Of a stretch of 64,000 nucleotides of DNA, positions 32,920 through 43,559 are shown piece by piece. This DNA comes from Nemophila menziesii (Eukaryota; Streptophyta; Magnoliopsida; Boraginales; Hydrophyllaceae), in assembly GCA_029959085.1 (NCBI GenBank), contig JARWIR010000018.1:16925001-16989000 (forward strand). Direction: 5' to 3'. The notes beneath the pieces are model-generated. The model saw only the letters and a program-made list of their open reading frames with translations, was not told where the DNA came from and did no database searches. A program made the position numbers and the translations under genes. Numbering within the stretch: the stretch's first letter is position 1; each line of letters begins with the position of its first letter.

Positions 32920-33752
32920 ATGGTCTCTTCTTCTTTAATTTGTGGTACTTCAATGAACCATTGTTCCAGTTCATCACCTACTTCTTTTAGAAACCATGGA
33001 TTCATTGTCGGGTTCAAGAAAGATATTAAACTTGCTAATTCAATGAAAATGGAGAATTTATCTTCCAAATCTCCACCTTCTATTCAGATTATACTTCACA
33101 AATCTATGCTTCCTTTAGCTGCATCCATGGCTGTTGTTCTTTGGTCTTGTCCTGGTAAGAATTGTAACAACTCTATTCTATATTCTCTGTTCACTTGTAG
33201 TAAGTCTTTAAGATTGTAAACAAATAAATTTATTGCCTAAGAGTTAGTGAATACATAAATTTTGTGGTTGTGCTTGCAGCAAATGCTGGTTTCCTTTCAG
33301 GTTCCACTGGGCTAGAATCAATACCTGGTCCTCAGTTACCTCAAATAGAATTTCTTAGTCGGTTTAATGGTATGTTTTAAATCATATTATGTGTTTTTTT
33401 CTACTAACAATTCGATTTTTTCCAGAGGAAAATCAGAAAAAGTATGCAGAAGCTGATGCGAAATTCAAGGAGTCTCCTATTCTTAAAGAGTTGCTCGAGA
33501 GATCAAAGTTGAATAAGGACAAGTAATCATTCTCTCTCACATGAAACAAAAGTTAAAATGATTAAATCTCTGGTTAGTATTTAAAGATTTGTTAATGGTG
33601 ATGTGGTGTTCAGGAATAGACAAGCCACTCAGGATAAGTATTGCATACGTGGAGCAGAGTGGGGAGTTGGAGACTGTTCAGCAGCTGCAATGACACCAGA
33701 TGATAGGGAAAAATTTATTGCTATGTTAAAGCAAAAGGCTGGAGTGGAATGA
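32920..33752 (+). CDS. PsaN-like thylakoid-lumen protein (photosystem I subunit N family-related)
   Basis: Four exons, 32920-33154, 33280-33369, 33426-33522 and 33614-33752, total 561 bases and 186 residues, with GT/AG borders and closed phases. The N-terminus is Ser-rich (MVSSSLICGTSMNHCSSSSP), typical of a chloroplast transit peptide, and is followed by a hydrophobic lumen-targeting segment MLPLAASMAVVLWSCPANA ending in an A-x-A-like cleavage site. The mature part contains ESPILKELLERSKLNKDKNR, resembling the LLEKSK.NKE.N start of PsaN, then a Cys pair (YCIRGAEWGVGDCSAAAM). It is shorter and diverged from true PsaN and fits the PsaN-domain relatives of unknown role. Likely in the lumen near photosystem I; the function is inferred. 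Confidence 0.8.
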
Positions 33753-34500
33753 GCAAATCAGTTTTAAACCTTCATTTTTAGCAAATTCATGAGTCTCTGT
33801 TAGATTTAAGCTCTGCTTATATGCATTTTCTGATATCAATACAAATGTAATTATTTGTTTCTCATAATAGTTTTCATTTTTAGATTAAATTATACTGTTT
33901 AAAAATAATCTTGGACTAGAGAAAGTATTTAAATGATTTAACGTGTTGCTATTTGGTACAATACAGAAGGGATCCCTCTAATTCGATGGTGCCCTCCTAA
34001 ACGCTTATTATGCGGAATGGGTTACAGAAATAGAGGAATTAGTGGGTGATAAGGGATTTTATTGTTTGTTACTCTGCAATGCTCATCAGGTGTAAAAGTT
34101 TACGGGAATTGAAACGGCATTATATATTGTGCTTGTATAGTGTGAAGTTTATGGAAATGATGGTGGAGTGTGAGATTATGGTTTTGTCAAACGCTCATGA
34201 TTTGAATAGTTATCGGAGATGTGAAGGATGGGATATGGATTCATCATTATGGAGGATCTAGGCGATTTTAATGAGGAGTTTAAGAAGAATGACCAAACAT
34301 ATTAGTGGAAGGTGCAGCGGTTAACAATAATCTTTATGATGAAGAGATCATCTACTCGAATGCAAAACTAGAGTACGGGGTGAAGAAGTTGATGGGTTTA
34401 AGATTGATAGTTGGTCGAGTGGATAGACTTTTTTTTGTCGATAATAGCGAAACAAAATTACGAAGTTTGTCAGCTACTCCGTTAAGTTCTCTTTAACATG
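33753..34500. other. 3' flank of the PsaN-like gene, no further gene
   Basis: The 3' UTR probably ends within about 150 bases. Two short frames (34046-34261 and 34305-34496) show no recognisable domain; they may be LINE-derived since a LINE RNase H relic follows on the other strand. Confidence 0.35.
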
Positions 34501-34504
34501 AATG

Positions 34505-34765
34505 GCTTTCTAATTAGGGAATCGATGCATTCATCTCCAGAATTCAAATATTAATTCCTTTTGTTCTGTTGATACCTTGAGTAATTTCAAGGTTATCAGA
34601 GTAGAACGAGCAACTCTGTAATTCGAGATTTTTCCATAGATCTCATGGCCAATAGGCAGGCCAAAATCTCACCCTCCACGGTGCTATTGATCTTCCCCCT
34701 TCTAGTATTTTTGTGCTTAACTTCTCAACTCTTATTGATTGCGACTGAAGCCATACTTATTAAGT
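34505..34765 (-). pseudogene. LINE RNase H fragment
   Basis: The minus strand parallels the RNase H part of the complete LINE: GATACCTTGAGTAATTTCAA and AGGTTATCAGAGTAGAACGA match in layout the segment at 45075-45115 that encodes YSDNLEVIQ. Frames are broken. Only the C-terminal domain survives. Confidence 0.55.
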
Positions 34766-34769
34766 GATA

Positions 34770-35350
34770 AGACTATTCTATATAGATTAAAAAGTTTTGA
34801 GATTGAATTTTATTTGAGTTAAAATAATTTTAAATGTATTATAAAATGTATTAAAATAAAAAAGATTTAAATGAAATAACAAAGACTCAAATTAATTTAA
34901 AAAAAAAAAAAGATGATAGCTTTAAAATGTTGGGCCAAATTTAGGCCCTCCTCTCCTTCTTAGCAAAAGGATTTGGGAATTTTTTATCTTATGGGCTTAT
35001 TTTCTCTAATGATGATGGGCTTAAATCTTTTTATTTTGTATTGATTTTGAAGTACGGATAATTTTAATGGTTAAATTTTGTAAATGAATGATGAAGGAAT
35101 TTTCTAAGGACGTTGGTATAGTCCTATAAAATGGTTGGGGTGCTTAAAAGAGTATTTTGTGTTGAAACCTCAACGAGTCAGGGTATCCTTAACTCGTAAA
35201 ACGTTTAATATCGACATCGCTTGTTTAGTTTTAGTCTAAAATTGTAAAGAAAGATATTAGATCCTTTAGTGCTTGTAAGTTTACTAACAATTTTCACAAG
35301 TACCACCCGGGGGAAGAGATTATAGGTTCGGGGGATTCTTCTTATGTGAA
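34770..35350. other. AT-rich spacer, no gene
   Basis: Poly(A)/AT-rich sequence between two LINE fragments; nothing recognised. Confidence 0.35.
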
Positions 35351-35354
35351 AAAG

Positions 35355-35905
35355 TCATGTTAAGTTTAGAGTCGTTTAAATCTTGTAAATCTTTCGTAAT
35401 CGTCAACATTAGTGTATTTATGATTGTTTCCTGTTATGATGTTTTTGTTCATACTCCAACAAATATTAGTGAGTGTTACATGTTTTCAGAACTGCTTCCG
35501 AGTTCGAAATTAACAATACCAGATCCTTGTATTTTCGCCGGCGATTTCAGTCATCACATAGATTTTCGAGAAGATGGGTATAAAAGATATGAATCTTTAT
35601 AGAATTCTTCGTTTCAATGTGTTTATTAATAACAACAAACTTATTGATATTCCTTTTAAAGGATTCTTTTACACATGGACAAATTAGCGCAAAAAAATCA
35701 AATTATTAAGGAACGACTTGATAGATTGTTGGCATATGTATAGATTAAATGTATCTTTTTCCGTTTATAATTATCAAGGTTCCCCCAACTATCCATTTCG
35801 ATCATTCACCGATCATTATTCAAAGGGATAGTAAATGTATTAATTCATAGAGAAGATTTATCTTCGAATCAAAATGGTTAGAGAATCAACAACGCCACGA
35901 AATTG
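35355..35905 (+). pseudogene. LINE endonuclease (EEP) fragment
   Basis: The frame 35357-35602 ends with KLTIPDPCIFAGDFSHHIDF, the diagnostic GDFN block of plant LINE endonucleases with the Asn lost. Downstream, in other frames, follow LHMDKLAQKNQIIKERLDRL and a piece corresponding to the SDH region. Stops and frame changes show a dead copy, opposite in orientation to the RT fragment at 36370-37640. Confidence 0.65.
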
Positions 35906-36365
35906 TCAACTTTTCTTTGGACGATCTCTATCACATTTCATCTATACCAGAATTATAAAAGAGATGTTTTTTTAACAAGTATTTTAATCCATCTTTTAAA
36001 ACATGTACAAATCAAAGCCCTGATTTGACTTTTTAAAACTTAGCATGAAAAGCAACCCTATAAATGAATACTAGAAAATGAAATCAATCACCTATACAAC
36101 TTACTAAAACAAAAAACTATCCTAAAATGGAAACTTTTCAAAAATGAAACCTTTCCAAAAAAAAATGAAACTCAAACAGGAAAACTCAAACTATACTAAG
36201 TCAAAACTACTCCTCCACAGCACCAAACATCATCACCTATTTATATTCTACTTTAGTTATTGCAACATAAGTCCTTGTAAAGAAACATAGAATCGCCGCC
36301 ACCCTCTAACTAAAACTGAACAAATCCAAACATTCAAACCCTCCAAACAATCAATTAACCAACCA
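35906..36365. other. Spacer between LINE fragments
   Basis: AT-rich, no gene recognised. Confidence 0.3.
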
Positions 36366-36368
36366 AAC

Positions 36369-37640
36369 TCAATCACCTGTGTTTGAAACCAAATCTTGAT
36401 GCAAATTCCACCTTTCCTTTATTCTCTTATTCACTACATAGCATCTAAATGTCCTCCAGCTCAATAAGCTGAATCTAACATCCTCTGTAATCCTACTTAG
36501 AATCTCACTTTTTAACAAATTAATGCTCCTAAACTCCTTTTTATTTTTAGCATCCCAAATGTTATATATAAAGCTCAAGAAGCTCAAAGTACTCATGGTA
36601 TCCTTTAGAGAATTGCTCTTATATTCCTACATAATACTCAATCTCTCTTCCCAATTGGAACCACTATTAGTTTTCCCATTGAGCATACAAACTTCACCCC
36701 AAATAGACTGTGTATACCCACACTCCACAAACAAGTGATTTCTACTCTCCAACTCAGTTCTACAAAATTACATAACATGCACAATCATCCCCCAATTTAA
36801 TAGTCTATATTTAGTATTCAATCTATTTTTACAAACAAGACAACCTCATAACTTATGTTGTGATTGGACCCGTTTGTGCCAAATTGTGTTATATTATTGC
36901 ACCTTCTGTGCATCCCCTCTCAAATCCAACGTAATATTTTTTGTTCTAAAGCCTTTCTCACCCCGTCTTATAATATATTCCTTCTCCTCGAGCTTATAAT
37001 CACTTATGAGCTGCATAATCTCATTTAAGTTTTCAAGAATTCTTTATCTATTATGTACAAAATAGTAAGCCACTTTCCTTTAATATTGTAATTACCCAAA
37101 GAGACATTACCCCATGAACAGATCTCTTTAATACTTCTTCCATATGTCCATCTCTCAAGTATCATATAAGTATTTTTCACCTCACCAACACTATAATAAA
37201 TATTCTCATAAGCAATACTTCTCACACAGAGCATAGCCCTCCAAGTCAAAGGTAAAGGACTATCATACTCAACACTGCAAATACTCTTGTTATATAACCA
37301 GTTTGAATACACCCATTAGGACCAAATGTTGTTTTTATTACCATATATTCTCCATAAAGCTTTAAGTATAGCACCTTGATTTATGTGCATTAATCTTGGA
37401 ATCCCCAGTCCCCCTTCTTCATTACTCTTACATAAGTCTTCCCAATAAACCTTAGCTCCATGATATTCATCATTATTCATTTACAAAGAAAATGATTGAA
37501 AATAGATTTAATCTTTCTCACCACTCCAACAAGTAAAATCATCACATCATACCAAAATTTAGCTTTACTTTGAAGAACACTTAAAATTAGATGAGCTCTT
37601 CTTTTAAATGTAAGATACTTGTGCATCTAATTGTCCAAAC
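36369..37640 (-). pseudogene. LINE reverse transcriptase C-terminus and zf-RVT region, decayed
   Basis: From right to left the minus strand reads a piece near 37380-37440 (EEGGLGIPRLMHINQGA), then 37025-37312 with SNWLYNKSICSVEYDSPLPL and TWRAMLCVRSIAYENIYYS, then 36369-36596 with FLSFIYNIWDAKNKKEF. These are in the order expected of a plant L1 ORF2 after the RT core and match the layout of the relic at 1000-2005. Frames are broken in several places. Confidence 0.65.
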
Positions 37641-38400
37641 TACCAACTATATTACTGATCAAAGTATTGCACATAATAATATTTGGCCCCTTAGTAGTTA
37701 ATGGTTCTCCAAGATACCTCGCATGCAAATACCCCCATTTTAGATTCAAAATATCACTCAAATCTTTATGTATTCTTCTATATTTTCCCCCAAAACATTA
37801 ATATAATGCATAAATTTAAAGAGTTAAGGGAAGGACAAACACACGATCCACTAGCTAAGGTATGGCGAACCTTAGTATTTTTCAAGATCCTTCACTAAAA
37901 CTCCTTGTATCTCTTGATGGTAAGACTAACTGTACATCCTCTTCAAACTATCCCTTCAAAGGATCACTAGTGTTATCTCCAACACTAAAAAAACCAAGTG
38001 GACAATCTCCACTCAAGATATCTACTTTTCTCTACCACTAGGACATAACTATCATTTTCTAGAGAGAAAGGAGGAATACACTCCTTGGGGTTTTGTAGAG
38101 TGCAAACTAACCTACTAAATCTGTACTCCTAGATGAGTAGATGTATGAAGTGAATGACCTAATAAAAAACGATCTTTAAATGAAAACATTGGAGGTTGGT
38201 TGCTTAACACACTTCCTCTCTATCTCTATCACTCTCTCACACACACACACACACTATATATATGTGGGGGGGGGTATGTGTGTGTGTTGTGTATGTGCTT
38301 GAAAATCCCTTTTGAAAATTATATTGTGATAGTTTAACTTTTTACAGAGTGAGATCTCTTGTATATATAGGACAAGATGTCTCATAAATCTATCTCAAAG
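37641..38400. other. Spacer with CA/TG microsatellite
   Basis: No gene. A CA repeat (about 38237-38256), a short TA run, a G9 tract and a TGTG stretch follow each other at 38237-38295. A short phrase (CTTGAAAATCCCTTTTGAAA) near 38300 also occurs in altered form near 25535. Confidence 0.4.
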
Positions 38401-38544
38401 GTCTTCAGTCAGGAAACAAGGGTTTAATAGTTTTTGGGTCGCGGGATGGGATGATTCGATTATAGATCTTATCACTAAAAATTATGTCATTGACTCCATT
38501 GAGAGACAGAATAATATATATATATATATATATGTATCTATCTT

Positions 38545-38617
38545 GTCTCTGTGGTGTAGTGGTTATCACGTCAGCTTTACACGCTGCAGGTCCCCAGTTC
38601 GATCCTGGGCAGGGACA
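38545..38617 (+). tRNA. tRNA-Val: tRNA-Val (anticodon UAC)
   Basis: The 73-base sequence is the same as the copy at 29107-29179 as far as read, with intact acceptor, anticodon loop TTTACAC and T arm, and a T-run terminator. A well-preserved copy, likely functional. Confidence 0.9.
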
Positions 38618-38761
38618 TTTTTTGTTTTTTAATCTTTTACAGTTGTCTTTTTATGATGTATACTCATCTTGGCTCTACGTGATATAGTGAACTTTTATTT
38701 CTTCGTTGAGGAGTTTTTTGATAATTTGCCTATAATTGTGAGAATATGTCTTTTATATCAT

Positions 38762-38834
38762 GTCTTTGTGGTGTAGTGGTTATCATGTCAGTTTTACATG
38801 CTGCAGGTCCCCAGTTCGATCTTAGGCAGGTACA
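38762..38834 (+). pseudogene. Degenerate tRNA-Val copy
   Basis: 217 bases after the previous copy. Several C-to-T changes (TTATCATGTCAGTTTTACAT), a damaged T arm (CCCAGTTCGATCTTAGG) and an altered 3' acceptor (AGGTACA) show decay. The excess of C-to-T changes is what methylated repeats tend to acquire. Confidence 0.75.
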
Positions 38835-39119
38835 TTTTTTGTTTTTTAATCTTTTATAGTTGTCTTTTTACGATGTATACCCATCTTGGCTCTTCGGGAT
38901 ATAGTGAACTTTTCTTTCTTTGTTGAGGAGTTTTATGATAATTGTGCCTATAATTGTGAGAATGGGTCTTTTATATCCATGGTTGGGGGGAAAATGATTG
39001 CATAAACTATTGAAACCTTTGATACCAAATTCGGGTTAAAAAAACCTAGGGTTTAATAATTTTTGGGTCGCGGGATGGGATGATTCGATTAAAGATCATG
39101 TCACTAAGAATTATGTCAT

Positions 39120-40100
39120 TGACTTCATTGAGAGTATACTTGTGTGTAATGATGAAAACACACAAGGAATTTGGAATATTAAGTATTTTGACCTTGAATT
39201 TCAAGTTGTCCATAAGTTTTTTTGTAAGTGTCGTTCTATGTAAAAACATGACTCTAAGTTTATCAATCAAATTAGAAAAGTACCCAATAAAACATATTAA
39301 TCAATCAAATGAGAAAGAAAATTCATCCAAGAGCCAACAAAATTGATATACATAGGCAAACACTCCTTATGTTTCTGCTTTCTAGTGTTTGTTTCGCTAT
39401 CCATATCATCCTAAGCTATGTTGTAGATATCGCCGCCTAGGCGCGCCTAGGCGTCAACTCCCCCCTCAACCGCTTACGCCTAGTAAAAATGCTAGGCGTT
39501 TTTTTCTAGCGCCTTAGTCGCCGAGGAAGAGGCGCCTAGCCCGCATAGGCACCGATTAATGGCGAAAAATGGCCGCCTAGACCCTACTTCAATTTTCTTT
39601 AACTCTCTGAAATTCTTGAATTGATATTATAACTCTAATTTTAGTATTTCCATATTTACTATAGTGGTGTTAGATGAATATTATGACTTAAATGGATAAA
39701 ATTGTTATTAATTAATACACGTGTGTTACTAAATATATAAAACTACATAGCGGGATTTAAAACCGCGTAATCCCGCCTAGGCCCTGCGTAATCCCTCCTA
39801 GGCGCTAGACCCTAGTCGAACACTTAAGCCGCGGAACCGAGATCTACAGCATAGATCCTAAGTCGAATGACCAAGAAAATAAATGAATTAAATCCAATAA
39901 TTAACCAAAAATAAAAAAATAAACTCTTCAAGGAGTTGGTCTACAAGTAAAATCTATAACTATTGAAGGCTAATACCAGAGGTTTATTCATAAAATTCGC
40001 ATACGGTCCAAGCAGATAGTCTCGGAATTGAGAAGTTTGAGGTCCTTGAGAGCAGTTGCAGTTTCAGATAATGGAGAAACCAAATAATAAAAGAATTTAA
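39120..40100 (-). pseudogene. CHX-type exchanger relic, copy 2
   Basis: Parallels copy 1 (27610-28160) over most of its length on the minus strand. The start region reads SETATALKDLKLLNSE (about 40035-40080), the membrane segment follows near 39860-39960, and the piece near 39300-39350 gives an altered form of the YVLL.FLI stretch. It then joins DKLRVMFLHRTTLTKKLMDN (39200-39270), related to 30407-30616. It contains the inserted 439-bp hAT-like MITE (39416-39854). Frames are broken. Confidence 0.55.
39416..39854. mobile_element. hAT-like MITE rich in GCCTAGGCG palindromes, with 8-bp target duplication
   Basis: Ends are CTATGTTGTAGAT at the left and, inverted, CTATGCTGTAGAT at the right. ATCCTAAG is duplicated on both sides (39408-39415 and 39855-39862). 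The paralogous locus near 27900 keeps the uninterrupted site ATCATCCTAAGTCGAATG, proving insertion. The interior holds repeated CGCCTAGGCG-type palindromes and no open frame. Eight-base duplications fit the hAT superfamily. Confidence 0.85.
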
Positions 40101-40417
40101 GAAAACATAAATAACTAAACAATTATTAAAGAAAATCATAAAATTCCTTCAAAACAGAACTATCAAATCCTAACACTAACACAAATGCAACATATATCTT
40201 CTTCAAAAATTCAAAACACCAATTAACACTGTATAAGATCTTAATTCTTACTAACATAATCAAACTCATATCACATCAAAAGAGGCATATTACATCTTAT
40301 CTATGAATTTCTAAAAACATATTAAAACATATTACAAATATCTTAAAAAACAGTAAACTATTGACCAAATTTACTTAAATACTTACAAAGAAAGGCATAT
40401 AACAACATATTTATTCT
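40101..40417. other. Non-coding part of the paralogous block
   Basis: Aligns by eye with 28150-28660 (AACTATCAAATCCTAACACT and CATATCAAAAGAGGCATATT-type phrases shared) but lacks the 28383-28564 MITE. No gene. Confidence 0.55.
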
Positions 40418-40490
40418 GAATCTGTGGTGTAGTGGTTATCACGTCAGCTTTACACGCTGCAGGTCCCCAGTTCGATCCTGGGCAGGGACA
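40418..40490 (+). tRNA. tRNA-Val: tRNA-Val (anticodon UAC) with altered 5' acceptor strand
   Basis: From the D arm to the 3' end it equals the well-preserved copies (anticodon TAC, T arm CCCAGTTCGATCCTGGG, CAGGGACA), but the 5' acceptor strand reads GAATCTG, leaving mismatches at positions 2 and 3. Maturation is doubtful. No long T-run follows directly (ATATTTTG). Confidence 0.6.
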
Positions 40491-41580
40491 TATTTTGATT
40501 TACAACTGTTTTTTTAACGATCTATCCTCATCTTGGCTCTTTGGGAGATGGTGGAATTTTATTTTATTTCCCGCCCATATTCATTGTATAGGCTTTTATG
40601 GGTAAACTAAATTTAGCTCATTGTTAGCATTTAATTACAACTGTTTTTTTAACGATCTATCCTCATCTTGGCTCTTTGGGAGATGGTGGAATTTTATTTT
40701 ATTTCCCGCCCATATTCATTGTACAGGCTTTTATGGGTAAACTAAATTTAGCTCATTGTTAGCATTTAGTTAGAGCGAATTTTGGGTCTGGTCAGATCGA
40801 CAATGATGCAACATTATGACTCGTGCATCGTTATTTAATATATATCTATTTATCCAATAAAAAATATATTTACTAGTATTGGGAATGAGATATTATTGTA
40901 AGCGGGCGAACGAAGTGATCGACTACTTCAAATGGTATCTACAATGTGTATGGTAATAGGGTCGGCTCTTGGAGCCGATCCAGTTCGATCCTGGGAAGGG
41001 ACATCTTTAAATTTTTACTGTTGTTTTTGTACGATCTATCCTCATCTTGGCTCTTCGAGAAATAGTGGACTTTTGTTTCTTACCACCCAGATTCATTGTA
41101 TAGGCTTTTGTGGGGTAAACTAAATTAACTTATTGTTAGCATTTAGCTAGAGCGAATTTTGGGCCGGGTCATACCGACAATGATGTAACATTATGATTTT
41201 TGCATCATTATTTAATATATTTCTTTACCCGATAAAAAACATATTTACTAGAATTGCAAATATATTTAAATTTTTACAGTTGTTTTTTTACGATATATCC
41301 TCATCTTGGCACTTCGGTTGATAGTGGACTTTTGTTTCTTCCCACCTAAATTCATTGTATAGGCTTTTGTGGGGTAAACTAAATTTGTCTCATTGTTAGC
41401 ATTTAGTAAGAGAGAATTTTGGGTTTGGCCAAATCGAAAATGATATAACATTATGATTTCTGCATTATTATTTAATATATTTATTTATCCGACAAAGAAC
41501 ATATTTACTAGAATTGAAAATGAGATATTAATGTAACAGAGCGAACAAAGTGATCGATTCCATTGAATGGTATCAACAAT
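40491..41580 (+). repeat. Tail units of the tRNA-Val-headed repeat, tandem
   Basis: The tail recurs about four times: starts near 40505, 40635, 41020 and 41280, each with CGATCTATCCTCATCTTGGC or a close form, and ATTCATTGTATAGGCTTTTG. A longer form continues through GAGCGAATTTTGGG to an AACGAAGTGATCGA-like end (about 40910, 41550). At 40975-41003 only the T arm and acceptor of a tRNA (CAGTTCGATCCTGGGAAGGG) remain ahead of a tail unit. Confidence 0.75.
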
Positions 41581-41593
41581 GTGTCTAGGTATC

Positions 41594-41710
41594 AGGGCCG
41601 GTCCTTGGGGCAAGTCACCCAGGTGGTCGCTTTAGGCCCCATTAATTTTTTTGATAAAAAAAGGTCCCAATTTTATCAAAAAACAATTTTTATAGGTAAA
41701 AAACCCTAGA
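41594..41710. mobile_element. hAT-like terminal fragment
   Basis: CAGGGCCGGTCCTTGGGGCA is a common end of plant hAT elements; it is followed by AGGCCCCATTAATTTTT-type sequence. The opposite end was not found, so it is a fragment or the element is interrupted. Confidence 0.4.
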
Positions 41711-41719
41711 AAAAAAAGG

Positions 41720-42765
41720 GGTAGTAGATGATCAGTTATGCCAAAGATGCGGGATATAAGTAGAATCAGCGGGTCATTTGTTTCAAAGATGTGAGGGCTA
41801 TAGGAGAGTGATTGAAATATGTACTGCTAGATCTAGTCAGTTGGGGGTAGAGCATCTCATGGCGAACAGTACTGCTACAAATAATGCAGGGACTATAACT
41901 TCAATTTCTACTACGAATAGGGACCAAGCTGGCGGACAGCAGAGAAGGTTGTACAGGGCGTTGTAGGCTCGACTGATGGACAACTCTGGGAGTGGCGGAC
42001 TATTGCAGCAGGGCCCGAAAAATGACACATGCGTTGTAATGGAGCCGCCGGAGCTGCTGCAAAATGTAGATACGAATAGGTGGTGGACTGAATTGCTTTA
42101 TAGCAAAGTGTTGGCTGAATGGGGTCGAGAAGAGATGCATCACAGCAGCGTGCATATGGCAGATTTGGGTCAATCAGAATACGAGGCTATTCGATCAAGC
42201 CGCATGGAAAAGATCAGTTAGTGAATTAGTAGCTATTACTTGTAATGCGGCGAATGATTATGTGCGAGCTTGAGTAAATGAGAGAGACAGAGGATTAATC
42301 ACTTCGGCGAAAAATGTCCTTGTGAAATGGGTAAAACTAGAGAGAGGGGTCAATTTAAATATAGATGGATCGTTCGATGCAGTTAAATCCTTGTTGTAGT
42401 AAAAGGACTATTTCGCATTAATAATGGGACTTTTGGGTGGTTTTGCAGAGAATTTTGTCGCGCATACACCATTTGAAGCAGAGTTGCTTGCTTTACATTT
42501 TGGATAACATATGGGGGTGTCGAGGGTATATATTCCTTATCATCGAAGCTGACTTGAGTGAGTTGCACGCGGTAGTAAAGGGCGGTATGAACTCAAAGGG
42601 ATTTTCGAATGATATAATTAAAACTTGTAGTGATATACTAGCTTTTAAGGAGCAATTTGATTTGATTTGGTGCTTTCGCAAGGCAAATAAATACGCAGAT
42701 TGGATAGCTAAGCTGGGGGCGACTAGTTCGGAGGGTCCAAGCCCGTATCGAGATCCACTAAAGGT
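41720..42765 (+). pseudogene. LINE 3' part: zf-RVT and RNase H, decayed
   Basis: Starts with a zinc-like piece (LCQRCG, then ESAGHLFQRCEGYRR), runs through a Gly/Asn-rich linker over two frames, and reaches an RNase H relic: GVNLNIDGSFDA near 42350, FVAHTPFEAELLALHFG near 42460 and a final FDLIWCFRKANKYADWIAKL (about 42655-42715). Several stops and frame changes are present. Confidence 0.65.
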
Positions 42766-42929
42766 GAATTTCTCAATTTTAATTTTTTATTTAATTTTGA
42801 TTAGATACTACAGTCTTGCTCTCGAATGCTCAATGGATCTCACTAGTGAGAGGAATGGAGGTGAAACCAAAGAGCCCATTTATGATTTCAAAACTAATCT
42901 TTGACTTGCGTGGGATCAATTGTTTTTTT

Positions 42930-43325
42930 TTAATATCAAGTATATTTGTGTCAGAGGGGTAAGTAAAATTATTAAAGGAATATATTCTTTTAGGTCTCAA
43001 ATTTTGAAATGAAATTTTTAAAGGCCTGGTTATGATTTTTCTGGTTTTAGGTTAGATTTTTAGGGGTATATACCCACTATTTTAATTTTTTTTAATTACA
43101 ATACAAGTTCCTGTTAAAAATTTCTGGTTCAATGTCCTTTTTTTGTCAAGATTTGTGTTATAATTCGGAGATATATACCCACTATTTTCACTATTTTAAT
43201 TTTTTTTAATTACATTACAAGTCCCTGTTGAAAATTTCTTGTTCAATGTCCTTTTTTGTCAAGGTTCGTGCTATAATTCAGGGGTATATACCCACTGTTT
43301 TCACTATACATTTTCCCTTGTCAAG
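42930..43325. repeat. Dispersed repeat with GGGTATATACCC palindromes, copy A
   Basis: Begins near GGGGTAAGTAAAATTATT, contains TCAAATTTTGAAATGAAATTT, and then repeats of about 100 bases each holding (G)GGTATATACCCACT, TTTTAATTTTTTTTAATTAC and GTTCAATGTCCTTTTTTGTC. Palindromes are at 43064 and 43282, with a mutated one at about 43170. A closely similar copy B is at 52495-52970. No coding. Confidence 0.7.
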
Positions 43326-43559
43326 GTCTGTTGGCTTATTGCCCCCATCGATTAAGTGTTTTAATGTGACAAATTCTCTATTGTTTAGTGTGCTAATTTC
43401 ACTTTATTATCTTGCACTCTATTTCATCAAAAAGCACAATTAACATCATTTTGTTCATAGCCTTATTTTCATATCCTTAGTAGCTAATTTTCATACCATT
43501 ACTTTGAACCTTATCTTATGTGTACATTGAGAATTAGCTTTCATGATCAACAACAAAGT

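Larger units (their letters stand above)
38400..39120 (+). repeat. tRNA-Val-headed repeat units, second block
   Basis: Same units as at 28600-30370: the block GGTTTAATAGTTTTTGGGTC, a tRNA-Val copy, the shared tail, then a second tRNA copy 217 bases later. A TA/TATG microsatellite (about 38514-38533) has expanded just upstream of the first tRNA. Confidence 0.75.

Noticed and set aside
38237..38295. CA/TA/G/TG run as a telomere or centromere signal
   Set aside because: It is a simple compound microsatellite; no plant telomere heptamer repeats are present.
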